Shown piece by piece: positions 34,126 to 45,914 of a stretch of DNA of 64,000 bases. How positions within the stretch are numbered: the first letter of the stretch is position 1; each line of letters starts with the position of its first letter. The DNA comes from Antedon mediterranea (Eukaryota > Echinodermata > Crinoidea > Comatulida > Antedonidae), in the NCBI RefSeq assembly GCF_964355755.1, contig NC_092674.1:14079001-14143000 (forward strand). Reading direction: 5' to 3'. The notes beneath the pieces were generated by a model. The model was not told where the DNA came from, did no database searches, and saw nothing but the letters and a program-made list of their open reading frames with translations. Made by a program: the position numbers and the translations under genes.

Positions 34126-36649
34126 AAATATTGCGTAATTTATACCGCCACCTATCGACAAAATCGAATATCACGTGATAGTAGGGCGGCCAATGTGAGC
34201 TTTTTCATCATGGGGGGCATTTTCTGTTAATAGCAGGCAACCATGTAGAATATATCCCTTATGGAATGACAAAAAAGATAGGGGTGGATGCCGCTCTCAA
34301 ATTTCAGGTCAAAGGTCATTTTCAAGGTTATAAGGTCAAATATGGTAAAATAGAGGTTTAAGCTGTTTTCAACAACATATAAGCTAATTAAAAGAAATGT
34401 AACCATTATTGGATCATTATTGACAAATTGCTGTAGATGGTGAAGTTCATCAATTTTTCAACTTACAAGGTTAAAGGTCATTTTCAAGGTCATAAGGTCA
34501 AATAGAGCACAGACCTGTTAATTATCGATAGCCTGGGGCTGATGGTTATAGTGTGATGTCAAAAAGACCAGAATTGTACTGGGAAGATTTTAAACTTTTT
34601 GAGTCACTCCTGGAAGGTGTTCAAGGAATGGAGAGGATGAGTCCTAGAGTATCAAAATAACCGAAATTGGAGGCCTACTGGAATGTCTTAAATTTCATTT
34701 AAAAACGGTCACAGAGGGTTTGTGGGTTGGGAGTAATGGGCGGCATGGGCACATGCCAATATTCGACATTTTTCTGCGATGGAAGGAGGTAACGCTCTGA
34801 GGTGGGTATTTCTTCAAGCACTGATATATAATGCCTACTGGCCATCTGGGTAACGGCAAATGATTGAATCACAACCACATATTGATGCTTTCTGTAACAA
34901 CTTCATCTGGCTCTTTAGTTTACATACACATGTAACAAGTTCCAAACTGACAACTGGGTTATGGGCTTCCAAACGAGAAGATTTATTTAGGCCACATACT
35001 GATCTCTGCCTGATAGTTGGCTCGTATGTTTAAGTTCTATGATGTCTGTATTCACCATAGGCGAGTTTTTTTAATGTTAAGTGTTTCCCGAAGTAGAAAT
35101 ACAGGTACTTAAATATTTATTGAGTGAAGTGAAATACTTAATATTTAAGGGAAATATATATCACTAGTGTTAATGGTATATAGTCACTGAGTCTAGATGG
35201 AGGTAGCACCAAAGAGTAGTCTGTTATTATACAGTTATCTGCTCAAGAGTACCATATGTTTTGCAAACTTTAGTGTACACTGTATGTGGAAAGTCTTAAT
35301 CTTAATCAATTCCATTTACAAGGAGTGGATGCGTCACAAATGATTTCCAGTATGACCTCTTTCCATAACCAGCAAATAATGACGTTCTGCAACCTTTAAT
35401 GGCATGGAAGCTGATTAGATTATTCTTAATAGGTTTTCAACCACTTTATTGTTCACTATACTTCATCGTCCATACTTTTGAAGGCTACTGTTACAAAGTG
35501 CATATCATTAATTAACATCCACTTTCATGTATAATTGCAAGCTCTTTGTTATTGACATAAAGAATGTCTAAAAACTTTGTGATAATTGTTCTCCTCCAAA
35601 CCGATGAGTGTGGCCCAAAACACATACGGAAGTACAGATTAGTACATTGGGACTATCCTTTCAATCGTGTCACTGCTTTTATCCACCCCTTTCCAATGTA
35701 ATGATTAAATACAACAAAATGACGAAATATCTAGGTAACTTGCATAAATACTTGCATAGTCACCAAATGTTTACAGCCATGTTTACTGCATCCTATAGTG
35801 CATTTAAGAGCCATTGTCTGTAAAAATCAAAGATTTGGTGGCAGATGTAAAAAAATGGATTTCTCTCAAATTTTTACCATGAATAGACATTTCAATAAAA
35901 AGCATATCTACAACATTCATTTTAATTTTTAGCCTCCGTTGCCATGACAACGGTCAATTATCCAAATTTTGATGTTTTTGCCATTTTTCACAGATTTTCT
36001 ATAGTGAAAAAGTACAAACTTGTATACTTATTTTAACCAAAAATACTTACAGTATACAGTTTTTGTTTATAGCAGTGTAAACAACATGTATTGAGTTCCA
36101 TTTAATATAGAAAAAAAAAAAATTACAAAATGGAGTTTGGTTGATACCATTATTTTAAAAAGGGTTTTTTTTTTAAAAAATATTTTTTTTATAAAAGTAT
36201 ACCTCATAAACGTACCTATAACTTCCAAAGTGGTGTTTTTAAATCAATGAGGTTTTTTAATTTGATAGTCAATAGGTTTGTCAACAATAATCACGAAAAA
36301 AACACTGGGGTAAATTTCGTACATAGGTTTTGTGTTGCCAGGAAAATACGAAAAATGCAAAAAATATAACAAAATATCAACAACCAAAACACATGAAACA
36401 CAATTTAAATATGGCTAATCCAATAATAAAATGTATATATGGCTTGTCATAATGCTACTAGAGTCATACGAATAGTTTAGATAAAATAGGAGAATGTGTT
36501 GCCAGGTTTATTTCAATTAATTGCCAGAAAAACAGTATTTTGCATTGAAATATTTAGTTGATGGAAAATAATGTTAAACTTGGAAATAATTGAGTCAATG
36601 GTTTTTATAAATTTTTAAATCTATTTTGTGTAAAGAGATACAGAAAGAC

Positions 36650-38290
36650 CTCCCAAAAAATCTGACCTTGTAAATAGGTCATTTGAGGTCAAAAGGGGTC
36701 AGAATGCAAAATAGGACAGGTCCCCACTTTACTACAACTATTAATATTTGATCAAAATTTACAAGATAGTTCATAACAATTCTCAACAATTTTCATATTT
36801 TACCTATAGTGTTACCTTAGCAACCATTTCTATGTGTAACTAAGGAAAGTAATTAAAAAAAAAACGTAAAAAATTGCGTTTTTATAAATACAAAGAATTG
36901 ATTGCATTTGTACATACAATTTTACTTCTACTGCATTCCATTAATGACAAACTTGACCTTGTAAATTCATTCATTTTGAGGTCAACATTTTACCATAGTA
37001 AGTGTTTCTATGCGAAAATTTAAAAAAAATAAGGGGTTTTTCATAAATAAAAAACATTTTTTCTACATAGTTTTACATTTCTACTTTTTGCCAAATTTAC
37101 TTTAAATACTGAATCCTAATAATCTCAGAAAGAAAGTCTTGCCGAATCTGAATAAAGGTTAAAAAAAATTACCTTTAGTGTTATCTTAAACCTGTTTACG
37201 TAACAAATGATATTAAAAAAAAAAATTAAATATGGAGTTTCATGAAAAAAAAAAAATTTACATATTGAGGTCAAATGACATCAACATTTTACCTATAGTG
37301 TATTGTAGCAACTGTTTCTATACGTAACTAAGTACAATATTTTTAATATGGGGTTTCATGACTACAAACAATTGATTACATAGCTTTACTACCTTTTCCC
37401 AAATTTACTTATCTACTGAATCCCAGAAAATGTCTGACCTTGTGAAAGGGTCATTTTTTGGGTCAAGTTATGTCAAAATGTATTATTTATGTTATCTTAG
37501 AACCTGTTTCTATGCGTAACTAAGGATAATTGTTTTGTTAAATACAGTTGAACCTCCCGTAAGTGGCCACCCTCGGGACCTGGAAAAGTGGCCGCTTACG
37601 GGCGGTGACCCCTTACGGGAGGTTCTGCCGATAAAGGGCCAAAATCACTTATTATGGCTATATACGATATTCTTAAAGAAACGAGCCTCTCAATTTTCCA
37701 GCTAATTGTAGGCATATTATTATTTATAATCAGGTGGTTTATTATTTTTTAGCATTTTCAGACAAATTTTAAAAACTTTTATCATATGAAAAATGGTCGG
37801 TCAAAATCTGTCTAGTTTTCTCATCTCTTCACAGTAATGTTTTTAAAACCTCTTCAAAATAAAGCTAATATATAAAGAAATACAATAAACATGCACCTCT
37901 AATTCATAGGTCCATGCAATAAGTATCACATTTTTCGATTGGCCTCTTACAAAAAATCTCATTTTTAGTATAAAGAGGTGCTCGCAGCTGCTTACGGTAA
38001 GCACCAAATGCACTAATTAGATAGGAAGAACAAACAGGCTTTTCAAAGTGCGTCCGTTAAGGGAGGTGGCCGCTGTAAATAAAATATGGGGTTTTCATGA
38101 ATAAAAATAATCACAGAAGAAAGTGCTTACGAATATGACCTTGTGAAACGGTAATTTGAAAATGCAAATAAGGCATGCCTGCTAATAATCTACAAATTTA
38201 AATTTGTATGAGATAAATATGCAAAATCTAAAGAATATCTCATTTTTAGTTACCATAGTAACTGTTGCTATGCATAACTAAGGGAAATTA
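36650..38290. repeat. Degenerate long-unit repeats in the foldback centre
   Basis: Recurring blocks contain tgaccttgtgaaa, ggtcattttgaggtcaaa, acctatagtgttaccttag and tttctatgcgtaactaagg at irregular 200-300 bp spacing (near 36660, 36955, 37265, 37435 and 38135). This is an old tandem array, broken by a MITE at 37543-38077. No coding potential. Confidence 0.6.
37543..38077. mobile_element. pogo/Tc1-like MITE, TACAGTTGAACCTCC end
   Basis: Left end TACAGTTGAACCTCCCGTAA; right end, as reverse complement, TTTACAGCGGCCACCTCCCT. Both carry GTGGCC/GGCCAC blocks and CAG termini with a TA flank, as in Tc1/mariner-pogo elements. The 535 bp interior is non-coding. It interrupts the central repeats of the foldback element. 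Confidence 0.65.
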
Positions 38291-40189
38291 AATAATTATC
38301 AGATAATTATTAATTAATAGTTATTACTGAATCCAACCATCACAGTAAAAAAATATAGAATTTAAAACCAATATTTAATAATAAAGTGTGATATTTTACA
38401 TGCTGACCTTAAATGAAATGAAATTTCAAATCAGGGCTTCAATATTTGTTATGTAGCATTAACATACCTGAGTATATCATTGACTTTTGATTGGTTCTAT
38501 TTTGGGGAGGGAAAAGTGGTGGATCCAGGACTTTTAAATAGTTAGGTGGTTGAAGGCGAGGGTCTAAAAAATTAACTTTATGTCCTATGTTTTGCATTGC
38601 AATTTTTAACTTGGGGTGGGTGGGGGCTTGGAGAAAAAGGGGAGGTGGTGGGATGGAGGAGTTTGAATCCGTCTATTCATTGGGGCGATAGTAGCGGCAG
38701 TGTGGTTGGTGCTTGAATGCATGCATTTGACACTCTATAGTGGATGATCAACCAAAGTGTTGCAGTTTATCTTTTTGTGGTTATAGTCGGGGTGGGGGTG
38801 GGGAGGGGTGGTAGTCGAAAGTGGTGGTGGATGGGCATGTGGGATCTGCTTAGGTTAGCAAATAAAAGAAGTAAACAAATGAAAGAGGAGCTTCAAAATA
38901 AGAGAGGAGTAATCTGTTGCAAAGATTAAAATTCACAACGATCTGATAATTTATTCAAATTTCCAGAGGATATAACCTATAAAATGACATTAAAACTGGG
39001 AATTACAGAATCTATAATTAAAAATTAATTTTTTTTCTCACAACACAACTAGAACTATATAAAACATTAAGAATTTTTCTGACCAATGAGTTTCAAATCA
39101 AATAATCAAAGAAAATAAAATGTTTTTACTAATATACCATGTTTTTTTTTTATATAAAAATGCCTATGTTTCTCGCAACACTGCTTGTAGATTTTAAATT
39201 TACCCCAGTATTTTATTTTAGAAATCAATTATTAAACATTAGAACTACCTATTTGTAATAAATCAGCTAAAAAAATACACCACTTTGGGCGTTATGGTGA
39301 AGTAAAGTTTAGTTGCATTGAACAATTTAAAAAAAGTGAAAAACACCCCTTTTTAAATAAATGGTATCTCCCAAAGTATGAAATAAAAAAAAATAAAACA
39401 TTTTGAAACAGGTACACAATGCATTGTTATTATGCATACACTAATTATTTTTTATAATTAAATGAACAACACAAAAATATCGTTCATCAAAGTAGTGCCA
39501 ATATCCATTTTAAAAAACCTTAAAAAAGGACAAAATTTGTCAAAAACATAAATTTGGCCGTTGCCATGGAAAAATACTTGTGAAATAAAAAATACTTCAT
39601 ATTTGATTTCTCTCAACACATATATAGCCATGTGCAAAATTTGAAAGAAATCCATTTTTTTGAGTCTGCCACTTTTTTTGATATTTCTTTGATTCTTACA
39701 GACAATGGCTCTTAAGTTTTTACTGTAAGTTTTCTTCTGGAACATCTGTGGGTATTTCAACGCCATCCATCAAGATATGTGAAGTCATATTTTGTTAAAG
39801 ATATTAAAATTGGGCTATGATCAAACTCCAATGGTTAATCAGCAGATTTTCTGTCAGTTTTTATATACTTTATCGAAACAGTTGCCTTATAGAAATCCGC
39901 AAAGGTTTAGAGCAATGCTTTCTCAGTGGCTCATGAAGTTCTACTGTTTTTTTTCCTCAATAAGTTGTTACTTTAAATATAAGATCTTCCTTATCTGTCA
40001 GTTCAAAAGAATATTGTGTATTGTGTGATTCGTGATCAGTCTGACCATGTCATGCAGAACCTATCAATGAATTACAGCGTTTCTTGTTATACCAATGATT
40101 CTATTTTGAATTGATCAATCATCCACTCAGTGTTTAGAATATTGGTTCTGATAGTTTAGATAGGTAAATTTGTTTAGTACCATTTTAAC

Positions 40190-40600
40190 CTCATTTCTAC
40201 AACGAATTCAATCGGTTTTTAAATGTGTTGGTGGTTTCAGAAATGACGACTTTGGTTGGCAAACTATTAAAATATATAATTACTAATTGTGAAAAAGTGG
40301 ATCTCCTATCAGTCCTTTGTAAAATTTAGGTTTAAAAAGTCTAAGCTGATGTCCTCGTGTATTTCTGCTTAGATTGCATCTCATTTGAAGGAAGTCTTCC
40401 TTGGCTACACCCTCGAAATCTTTTGGAAAATTTTCAATCAAGTCACCATGAATTCGTCTGTCATACAGGGTTGTTAGGCCAAGAAACTTTAAACGATCTT
40501 CATACGAATAAGAATGGATAGCTGGAATTTGATTTGTCGCATGACGTTGACCTCTTCAAGTGCGTTTATGTCTTTTTGGAGAAATGGATTTCATACCTCA
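40190..40600 (-). mobile_element. CR1-like reverse transcriptase C-terminal fragment
   Basis: The minus strand reads RHATNQIPAIHSYSYEDRLK, then FLGLTTLYDRRIHGDLIE, then RNTRGHQLRLFKP, and later a NTFKNRLNSL end. This matches the terminal RLKxLGLxTLxxRRxRGDLI region of non-LTR retrotransposon ORF2. Stops interrupt it. It lies inside the right arm of the foldback element, with no counterpart noticed in the left arm. Confidence 0.7.
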
Positions 40601-40737
40601 TGGACACAGTAGAAGAAGAAGTCCCCAATTACCACTCCTTCCAACCTTGATAACGTCAAATAGTTAGGGTTTTTGAAAACAAAGACTCGATACCCAGGTT
40701 TCTCTTTCGAGATTTCAATAAAAACTTGTATCATTGA

Positions 40738-42365
40738 ATTAATGAAAAAAATGTTTAAATAATTACATTATAGGGGGTCTCTGACCCAAACAAAAACATC
40801 TCGACATTAGGTCATATATATATGTTTTAAAATTTTTCTAATAACAAATTTCTAAATATTATTACATTATTATAGGTAATCTATATATAAATTTACGTAA
40901 GGGCAAAATTCGGTAAATCGCGCCTTACTTTTAGAATTTTTACTCGATGGTATATAAAGTTGGTTCGTACTTTCGGTACTGATTTTAACCACCTGATGTA
41001 ACCCTGTTTACTAATTAAATTAAGTTAGATAATTAGTTATTGACGATTAAAACGAATTTAGGTTCAACGATTTGCCCCAAATAGGGTGTTTTCCGATCGT
41101 GGTATACACTGTCTAATGGATGTCAATCTTGAAAAATACCCGCCACAAAAATTCGAGGAGGCTTCGCATTTTCCTATCTCCTCCTAAGATAATTGTTTTT
41201 AATAGCTGAAAACCGGTTGAACAGCTCGAGTACAATATCATGATGTTGAAGACAGGCCGATTTTCTTTAAAAAATACTATTTTGATAGATTTAATATACG
41301 TTTAATATACAAATGTATTGATTTGCGATGAATGGAACATTCCAATCTCTGTGTCGTTCCACAAGTGTCTATTCCCTCAGGCGTCGTAAAAGAAAGTACT
41401 GTATACTCATTACAGAAATTCGATCCATTTGTGCTGCAGAGGTTGGATATAATTTTTTTTAAACGGATAATGAGCTGGTGCTAGCGTTTTCAGTCGCCGT
41501 GTATTTATTATGTACACATCTTTATTATTGCAGTTAAACCACCCATATCATCACCCTTCCCTCACTGGCATGAGTAGCGTTGTAAAGCCATAGTAGAGCC
41601 TGATAGGCCAACGGTGCATCATATGCCCTAAACGCAAAACAACTTTGGTGGGTAGGGTAGAAACCAACTTAAGTATGAATTGGCTCTAAGAAACAATTGA
41701 AAACCAACAATTGGTCTCATTTTGTGACAAGTTTCTCTTTCGGAAGTAATTCCCAGGGTGCTAATTTTAGTTGAGTACATAAATCAGTGTCTATTTATTC
41801 GTTTCTGTAAACGACATGTATTATTGTACGTACATTTGAAATTGCCAGTTTTTTAACGCTGAAATTATTATGTATTCGAGAACCATCTGTGGGCACGACC
41901 TAGATGGTATATTACTGTATTACATTATTATAGGTAATATTAATAATATTATAGTAAAAGACCAATCTTTTGGCACATATGGCGTTTCATACATATAACG
42001 CTTGACCTATTTTTTCCGACAAAAATCAAAACGATGACTGGTGGACAACAAAAAAAATGTTTAAATAATTACATTATAGGGGGTCTCTGACCCAAACAAA
42101 AACATCTCGACATTAGGTCATATAACTCTGTTTTAAAATTTTTCTAAAAACAAATTTCTAAATATTATTACATTATTATAGGTAGTTTTAATAATTTTTA
42201 TAAAATCAAATTTCTAAATATTACTGTATTACATTATTATAGGTAATATTAATAATATTATAGTAAAAGACCAATCTTTTGGCACATATGGCGTTTCATA
42301 CATATAACGCTTGACCTATTTTTTCTGACAAAAAATTAAAACGATGACTGGTGGACAACATGAAA
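40738..42365. repeat. Local duplication around the family B copy
   Basis: A block with ggggtctctgacccaaacaa is present at 40738-40876 and 42045-42188. A second block with ttggcacatatggcgtttca is present at 41915-42050 and 42230-42365. The two copies are nearly identical, so the duplication is recent. Part of the second block recurs at 46690-46740. Confidence 0.7.
40877..41914 (-). repeat. Dispersed repeat family B, inverted copy
   Basis: About 1.04 kb from ctatatataaatttacgtaa to gcacgacctagatggtat. It matches 43662-44955 in reverse complement (for example aatggatgtcaatcttgaa, cctgatgtaaccctgtttac, gatttgcgatgaatggaaca). It interrupts a local AT-rich repeat whose pieces are found on both sides (40738-40876 and 41915-42060), so it is an insertion. 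No coding capacity recognised. Confidence 0.65.
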
Positions 42366-43059
42366 AAGACAAATTTACAACAGACTGGGAAAAGCCTATT
42401 AAAAACTGTGTGTACTTTACAGAAATATGTGAAAACAACATTTTGAGAAAATGACACTTTTATATTTAATTTCCTATGTTTTTATGTGTAAAATTAAATG
42501 TTTATCTCATAATTATTATTGATCTTCAGATATACCTTTTTGGATAGATCTGATGATGTAAATGATTTTCCGTGAATAAAAAAAAATCCTATATTTTGAC
42601 CTTGTTTGACCTCTTGACCACATAAACTGACCTTAAAACCCAAAACTGAAGATGGCATCCACCCCTATCGTTTTTGTCACCCCACAAAGGATACATTCAA
42701 CATGGTTGCCTGCTATTAACAAAAAATGCCCCCCAAACTTTTTATAGAGGACTTTTGTGTATTTGGCCTCTCTACTATGAGGTTTATTAGACGGCTGTAA
42801 AACTAAGACTATTTAAACTTCTTTTATGGAATTCAATAATTGCAATGGCCTCCTAGCCGCGCCTGTGTCTCGCATAATAAATTATTGTATATATAAAAAA
42901 CAGAGCATTCACAGAGATGTGTAGCGGTTTAAATAAGTACAGTATGTCAAACATAAAAGAAATCTTAGAGTCGATGGCCTAGTTTTACAGCCGTCTAATA
43001 AACGTCACGTGATATTCGATTTTGTCGATAGGTGGCGGTATAAATTACGCAATATTTCA

Positions 43060-43400
43060 CTGCATGACGATTGGTGTGTACTGCATGACGATTGGTGTGT
43101 ACTGCATGACAATTGGTGTGTACTGCATGACCATTGGTGTGTACTGCATGATGTTTGGTGTGTACTGCATGACGATTGGTGTGTACTGCATGATGTTTGG
43201 TGTGTACTGCATGACGATTGGTGTGTACTGCATGACGATTGGTGTGTACTACATGATGATTGGTGTGTACTGCATGACCATTGGTGTGTACTGCATGATA
43301 AATGTGAACGACGATTGGTGTGTACTGCATGACCATTGGTGTGTACTGCATGACCATTGGTGTGTACTGCATGACGATTGATGTGTACTACATGACCATT
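43060..43400 (-). repeat. 21-bp tandem array, right arm of foldback
   Basis: About 15 copies of the reverse-complement unit actgcatgacgattggtgtg plus t, with an interruption near 43300 where gataaatgtgaac repeats the boundary sequence of the array. The variants (gatgttt, gaccatt) are shared with the left array, though their order differs, showing independent array evolution. Confidence 0.95.
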
Positions 43401-43661
43401 GTGAACTGAAGGCAGAGGAGGCGTTCCATAAATTATTGCCTTGTTAACGATTTAATAATACACTGCATAATGGTTATTGATGTACATATCGTATATTTTT
43501 ATTTTAATGTATGGATGATCTGTTGAATTGTAAAATAATCTTAAAAATAAATGGGACAATTTTTATTAACAAAAAAAAGCCATAACATCAAAATATCAAA
43601 AGAAACAAAACAAAATATAAATTTGTTTTTTTCTTATAATTTGCAACAGTGATAATTATAC

Positions 43662-44955
43662 TAACTAGATGGTACGCTCGCTTCGCTTGCATACTTGAAT
43701 ACACAATAATTTCAGCGTAACAAAACTGGCGATTTCAAATGTACGTTCCGCAGGACTATAATACTATAATTGTCGTTTACAGAAACGAATAAATAGACAC
43801 GATGATTTATGTAGTCAACTAAAATTAGCACCCTGGGAATTACTTCCGAAGGAGAAACTTATCACAAAATGAGTCCACATTTTTGATTTGGACTCATTTA
43901 AAGAAACCCAATTTGTGTTTTGTATGTAACATTAGGGTTGAGGGATGGAAAAGCTGATAGTGTACAAATAGGAACAATTTTTTAATATATTCTTTATCCA
44001 CTCAGTAACGAAATATTTTTTTCATGTTTTATACGCCTATATAAATAATATACCTCTAACTACAGTAAAACATTTGCGATTTAATACTTTGTTAAAACTG
44101 TCACTGTCATAATCGATTGAAATATTAAAGTACATGTCACGATACACCACTACGACGTTTATATTGTTGGTAATTATTAATTAATACAAACGTTGAGAAG
44201 GAACTGTCAGTATAAAGTTTATGTGTATATAATAATGTGTTTATATATCTAACAGTAGAGCCTATCCACAATCTCAGTAATAACGTTTATTTGTATATAT
44301 TTTTATATTACACCTAACAGTACGAACATTCACAGTAAGAAATGTTCGATTCAAATGAGGATCAAAAATAGTTAATAGGTATTTACAGTATTGCTAAAGT
44401 TTATTCTCAAAGGGCCCATATATTTACCTACCGTATGTATTAAACCAAGGGCTCATAAATCTACCTACTTGTGTTAAACCAAACTCTGGCAGACTGAGAA
44501 ATTGGGATGTTCCATTCATCGCAAATCAATACATTTGTATAATCGTATATTAAATCTATCAAAATAGTATTTTTAAAGAAAATTTTCAAAATTATGATGC
44601 TGTACTCTAGCTGTTCAACCAGTTTTCAGCTATTAAAAACAATTATCGTAGGAGGAGATAGGAAAATGCGAAGCCTCTTCGCATTTTTGTGGCGGGTATT
44701 TTTCAAGACGGACATCCATTAGACAGTGTATACCACGATTGGAAAACACCCCTATTTGGGGAAAATCGTTGAACCTAAATTCGTTTTAATCGTCAATAAC
44801 TAATTATCTAACTCAATTTAAATAGTAAACAGGGTTACATCAGGGGTTAAAGTACCGAAAGTACGAACCAACTTTATATACCATCGAGTAAACATTCTAG
44901 AAGTAACGCGCGATTTACCGAATTTTGCCCTTACGTAAATTTATATATAGATACT
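43662..44955 (+). repeat. Dispersed repeat family B, direct copy
   Basis: Starts actagatggtacgctcgctt, ends cccttacgtaaatttatata. It contains a GC-richer core around 44660-44700 (cgaagcctcttcgcatttt, a hairpin). It is the inverse of 40877-41914 and the parent form of the shorter copy at 51765-52097. It lies just outside the foldback element. Classification unknown; no transposase or RT. Confidence 0.65.
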
Positions 44956-45914
44956 AATAAAGATTATGATGTACTGAAAAAAAAGGTTAGAGTGAATCCC
45001 ACAAAAAAAGAAACTAAAAAAAGTACAGCCAACAATTTCTTTTCTTTCAAAATACTTAAGACTTAAGATTTTATAATGCACGCTATTAACTCAACATGAA
45101 AAGCTTTTAAAACTTATTTGAATACATCATATAACACCACGTGTAGGCTCGTTATTTATTATATATATTTATTCTATACAAGTTATTTATTATTGTTTAT
45201 TTAATTTTTAATCTTTAATCTTTCTTACTTCTGGTTACCAATATTATGGTCCTGTTGAAAAACATAAACAAATCTTAACTACAAAATGTTAAGAATTTAA
45301 TTTAATTCTATTGATTTCGTTCTATTGTTGACAAAATATACGTATAATAAAATATATGTATTAATGTAAACGGATTGACTTGACCAATCACCTGGCGATT
45401 GAGTTACTCCTCATTAAACAGCCTGTAGTGCAGTGTTAAAAGTTCCAAGTTATAACTATTCGTCTATATAATAATATTATTGTAACATAAGCCTGTAAGC
45501 TTGTCTTCTCAGGATACATAAGTAATTATAAATTCAATAATCTGTAGTTTACATAACTGTATTTTCAATATACACAAATAAAAGAGAGTCTAAAGGTTTA
45601 TAACCGAATACAGACTTTGTTACATGTACAATTGTGAAAAAGGTTGTATTATTATATTGATGTGATGATGAGAATCCCAGCCGATTCTGAATGAATCGTG
45701 CAAGTACATTGTCGACTGGTATACGGCGAGTATGATGTATACAATAACTTTGGTAATGTACCTGAGAATTATTGACAGTGGTGATGTTCTTAATGATGCT
45801 GGTGGCGTATTTGACGAATGCGACGATCTACCTGACTATGTTGCTGCCTGGTGAACCCACGCACGTTCCAGCCACGCTCCTGTATACCGACCAGTGGTGA
45901 TTCCCACAAGGAAG
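44956..45914. other. 3' flank of the ROCO gene
   Basis: Presumed 3' untranslated and intergenic sequence for the minus-strand gene. AT-rich; no other feature recognised. Confidence 0.4.

Larger units (their letters stand above)
33807..43431. mobile_element. Giant foldback element (imperfect palindrome)
   Basis: The ends ttatggaacgcctcctctgc and its inverse match, with flanks caattatt and aaattatt that could be an 8-bp target duplication. Inverted correspondence continues inward: 21-bp tandem arrays, tatcgacaaaatcgaat, gttaatagcaggcaaccatg, gataggggtggatgcc, agagccattgtctgtaa (35809 against 39715) and actggggtaaattt (36305 against 39200). Most of each arm therefore pairs around a centre near 37-38 kb. 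The layout (long inverted repeats, terminal tandem arrays, 8-bp duplication) is that of foldback transposons such as sea-urchin TU elements. No transposase was seen. Later insertions are a pogo-like MITE, a LINE fragment and a family-B repeat. It starts about 380 bp after the SLC22 stop. Confidence 0.7.

Noticed and set aside
33697-34230. Long ORFs of up to 177 codons on both strands
   Set aside because: They run through the 21-bp tandem array, which has no stops in several frames; not genes.
42995-43381. ORFs of 107-125 codons on both strands
   Set aside because: Same cause: the right-arm 21-bp array of the foldback element.
40877-44955. Single 4-kb element with 1-kb inverted repeats
   Set aside because: The two arms are better explained as separate insertions of repeat family B, because a third solitary copy exists and the pair would overlap the foldback element improperly.
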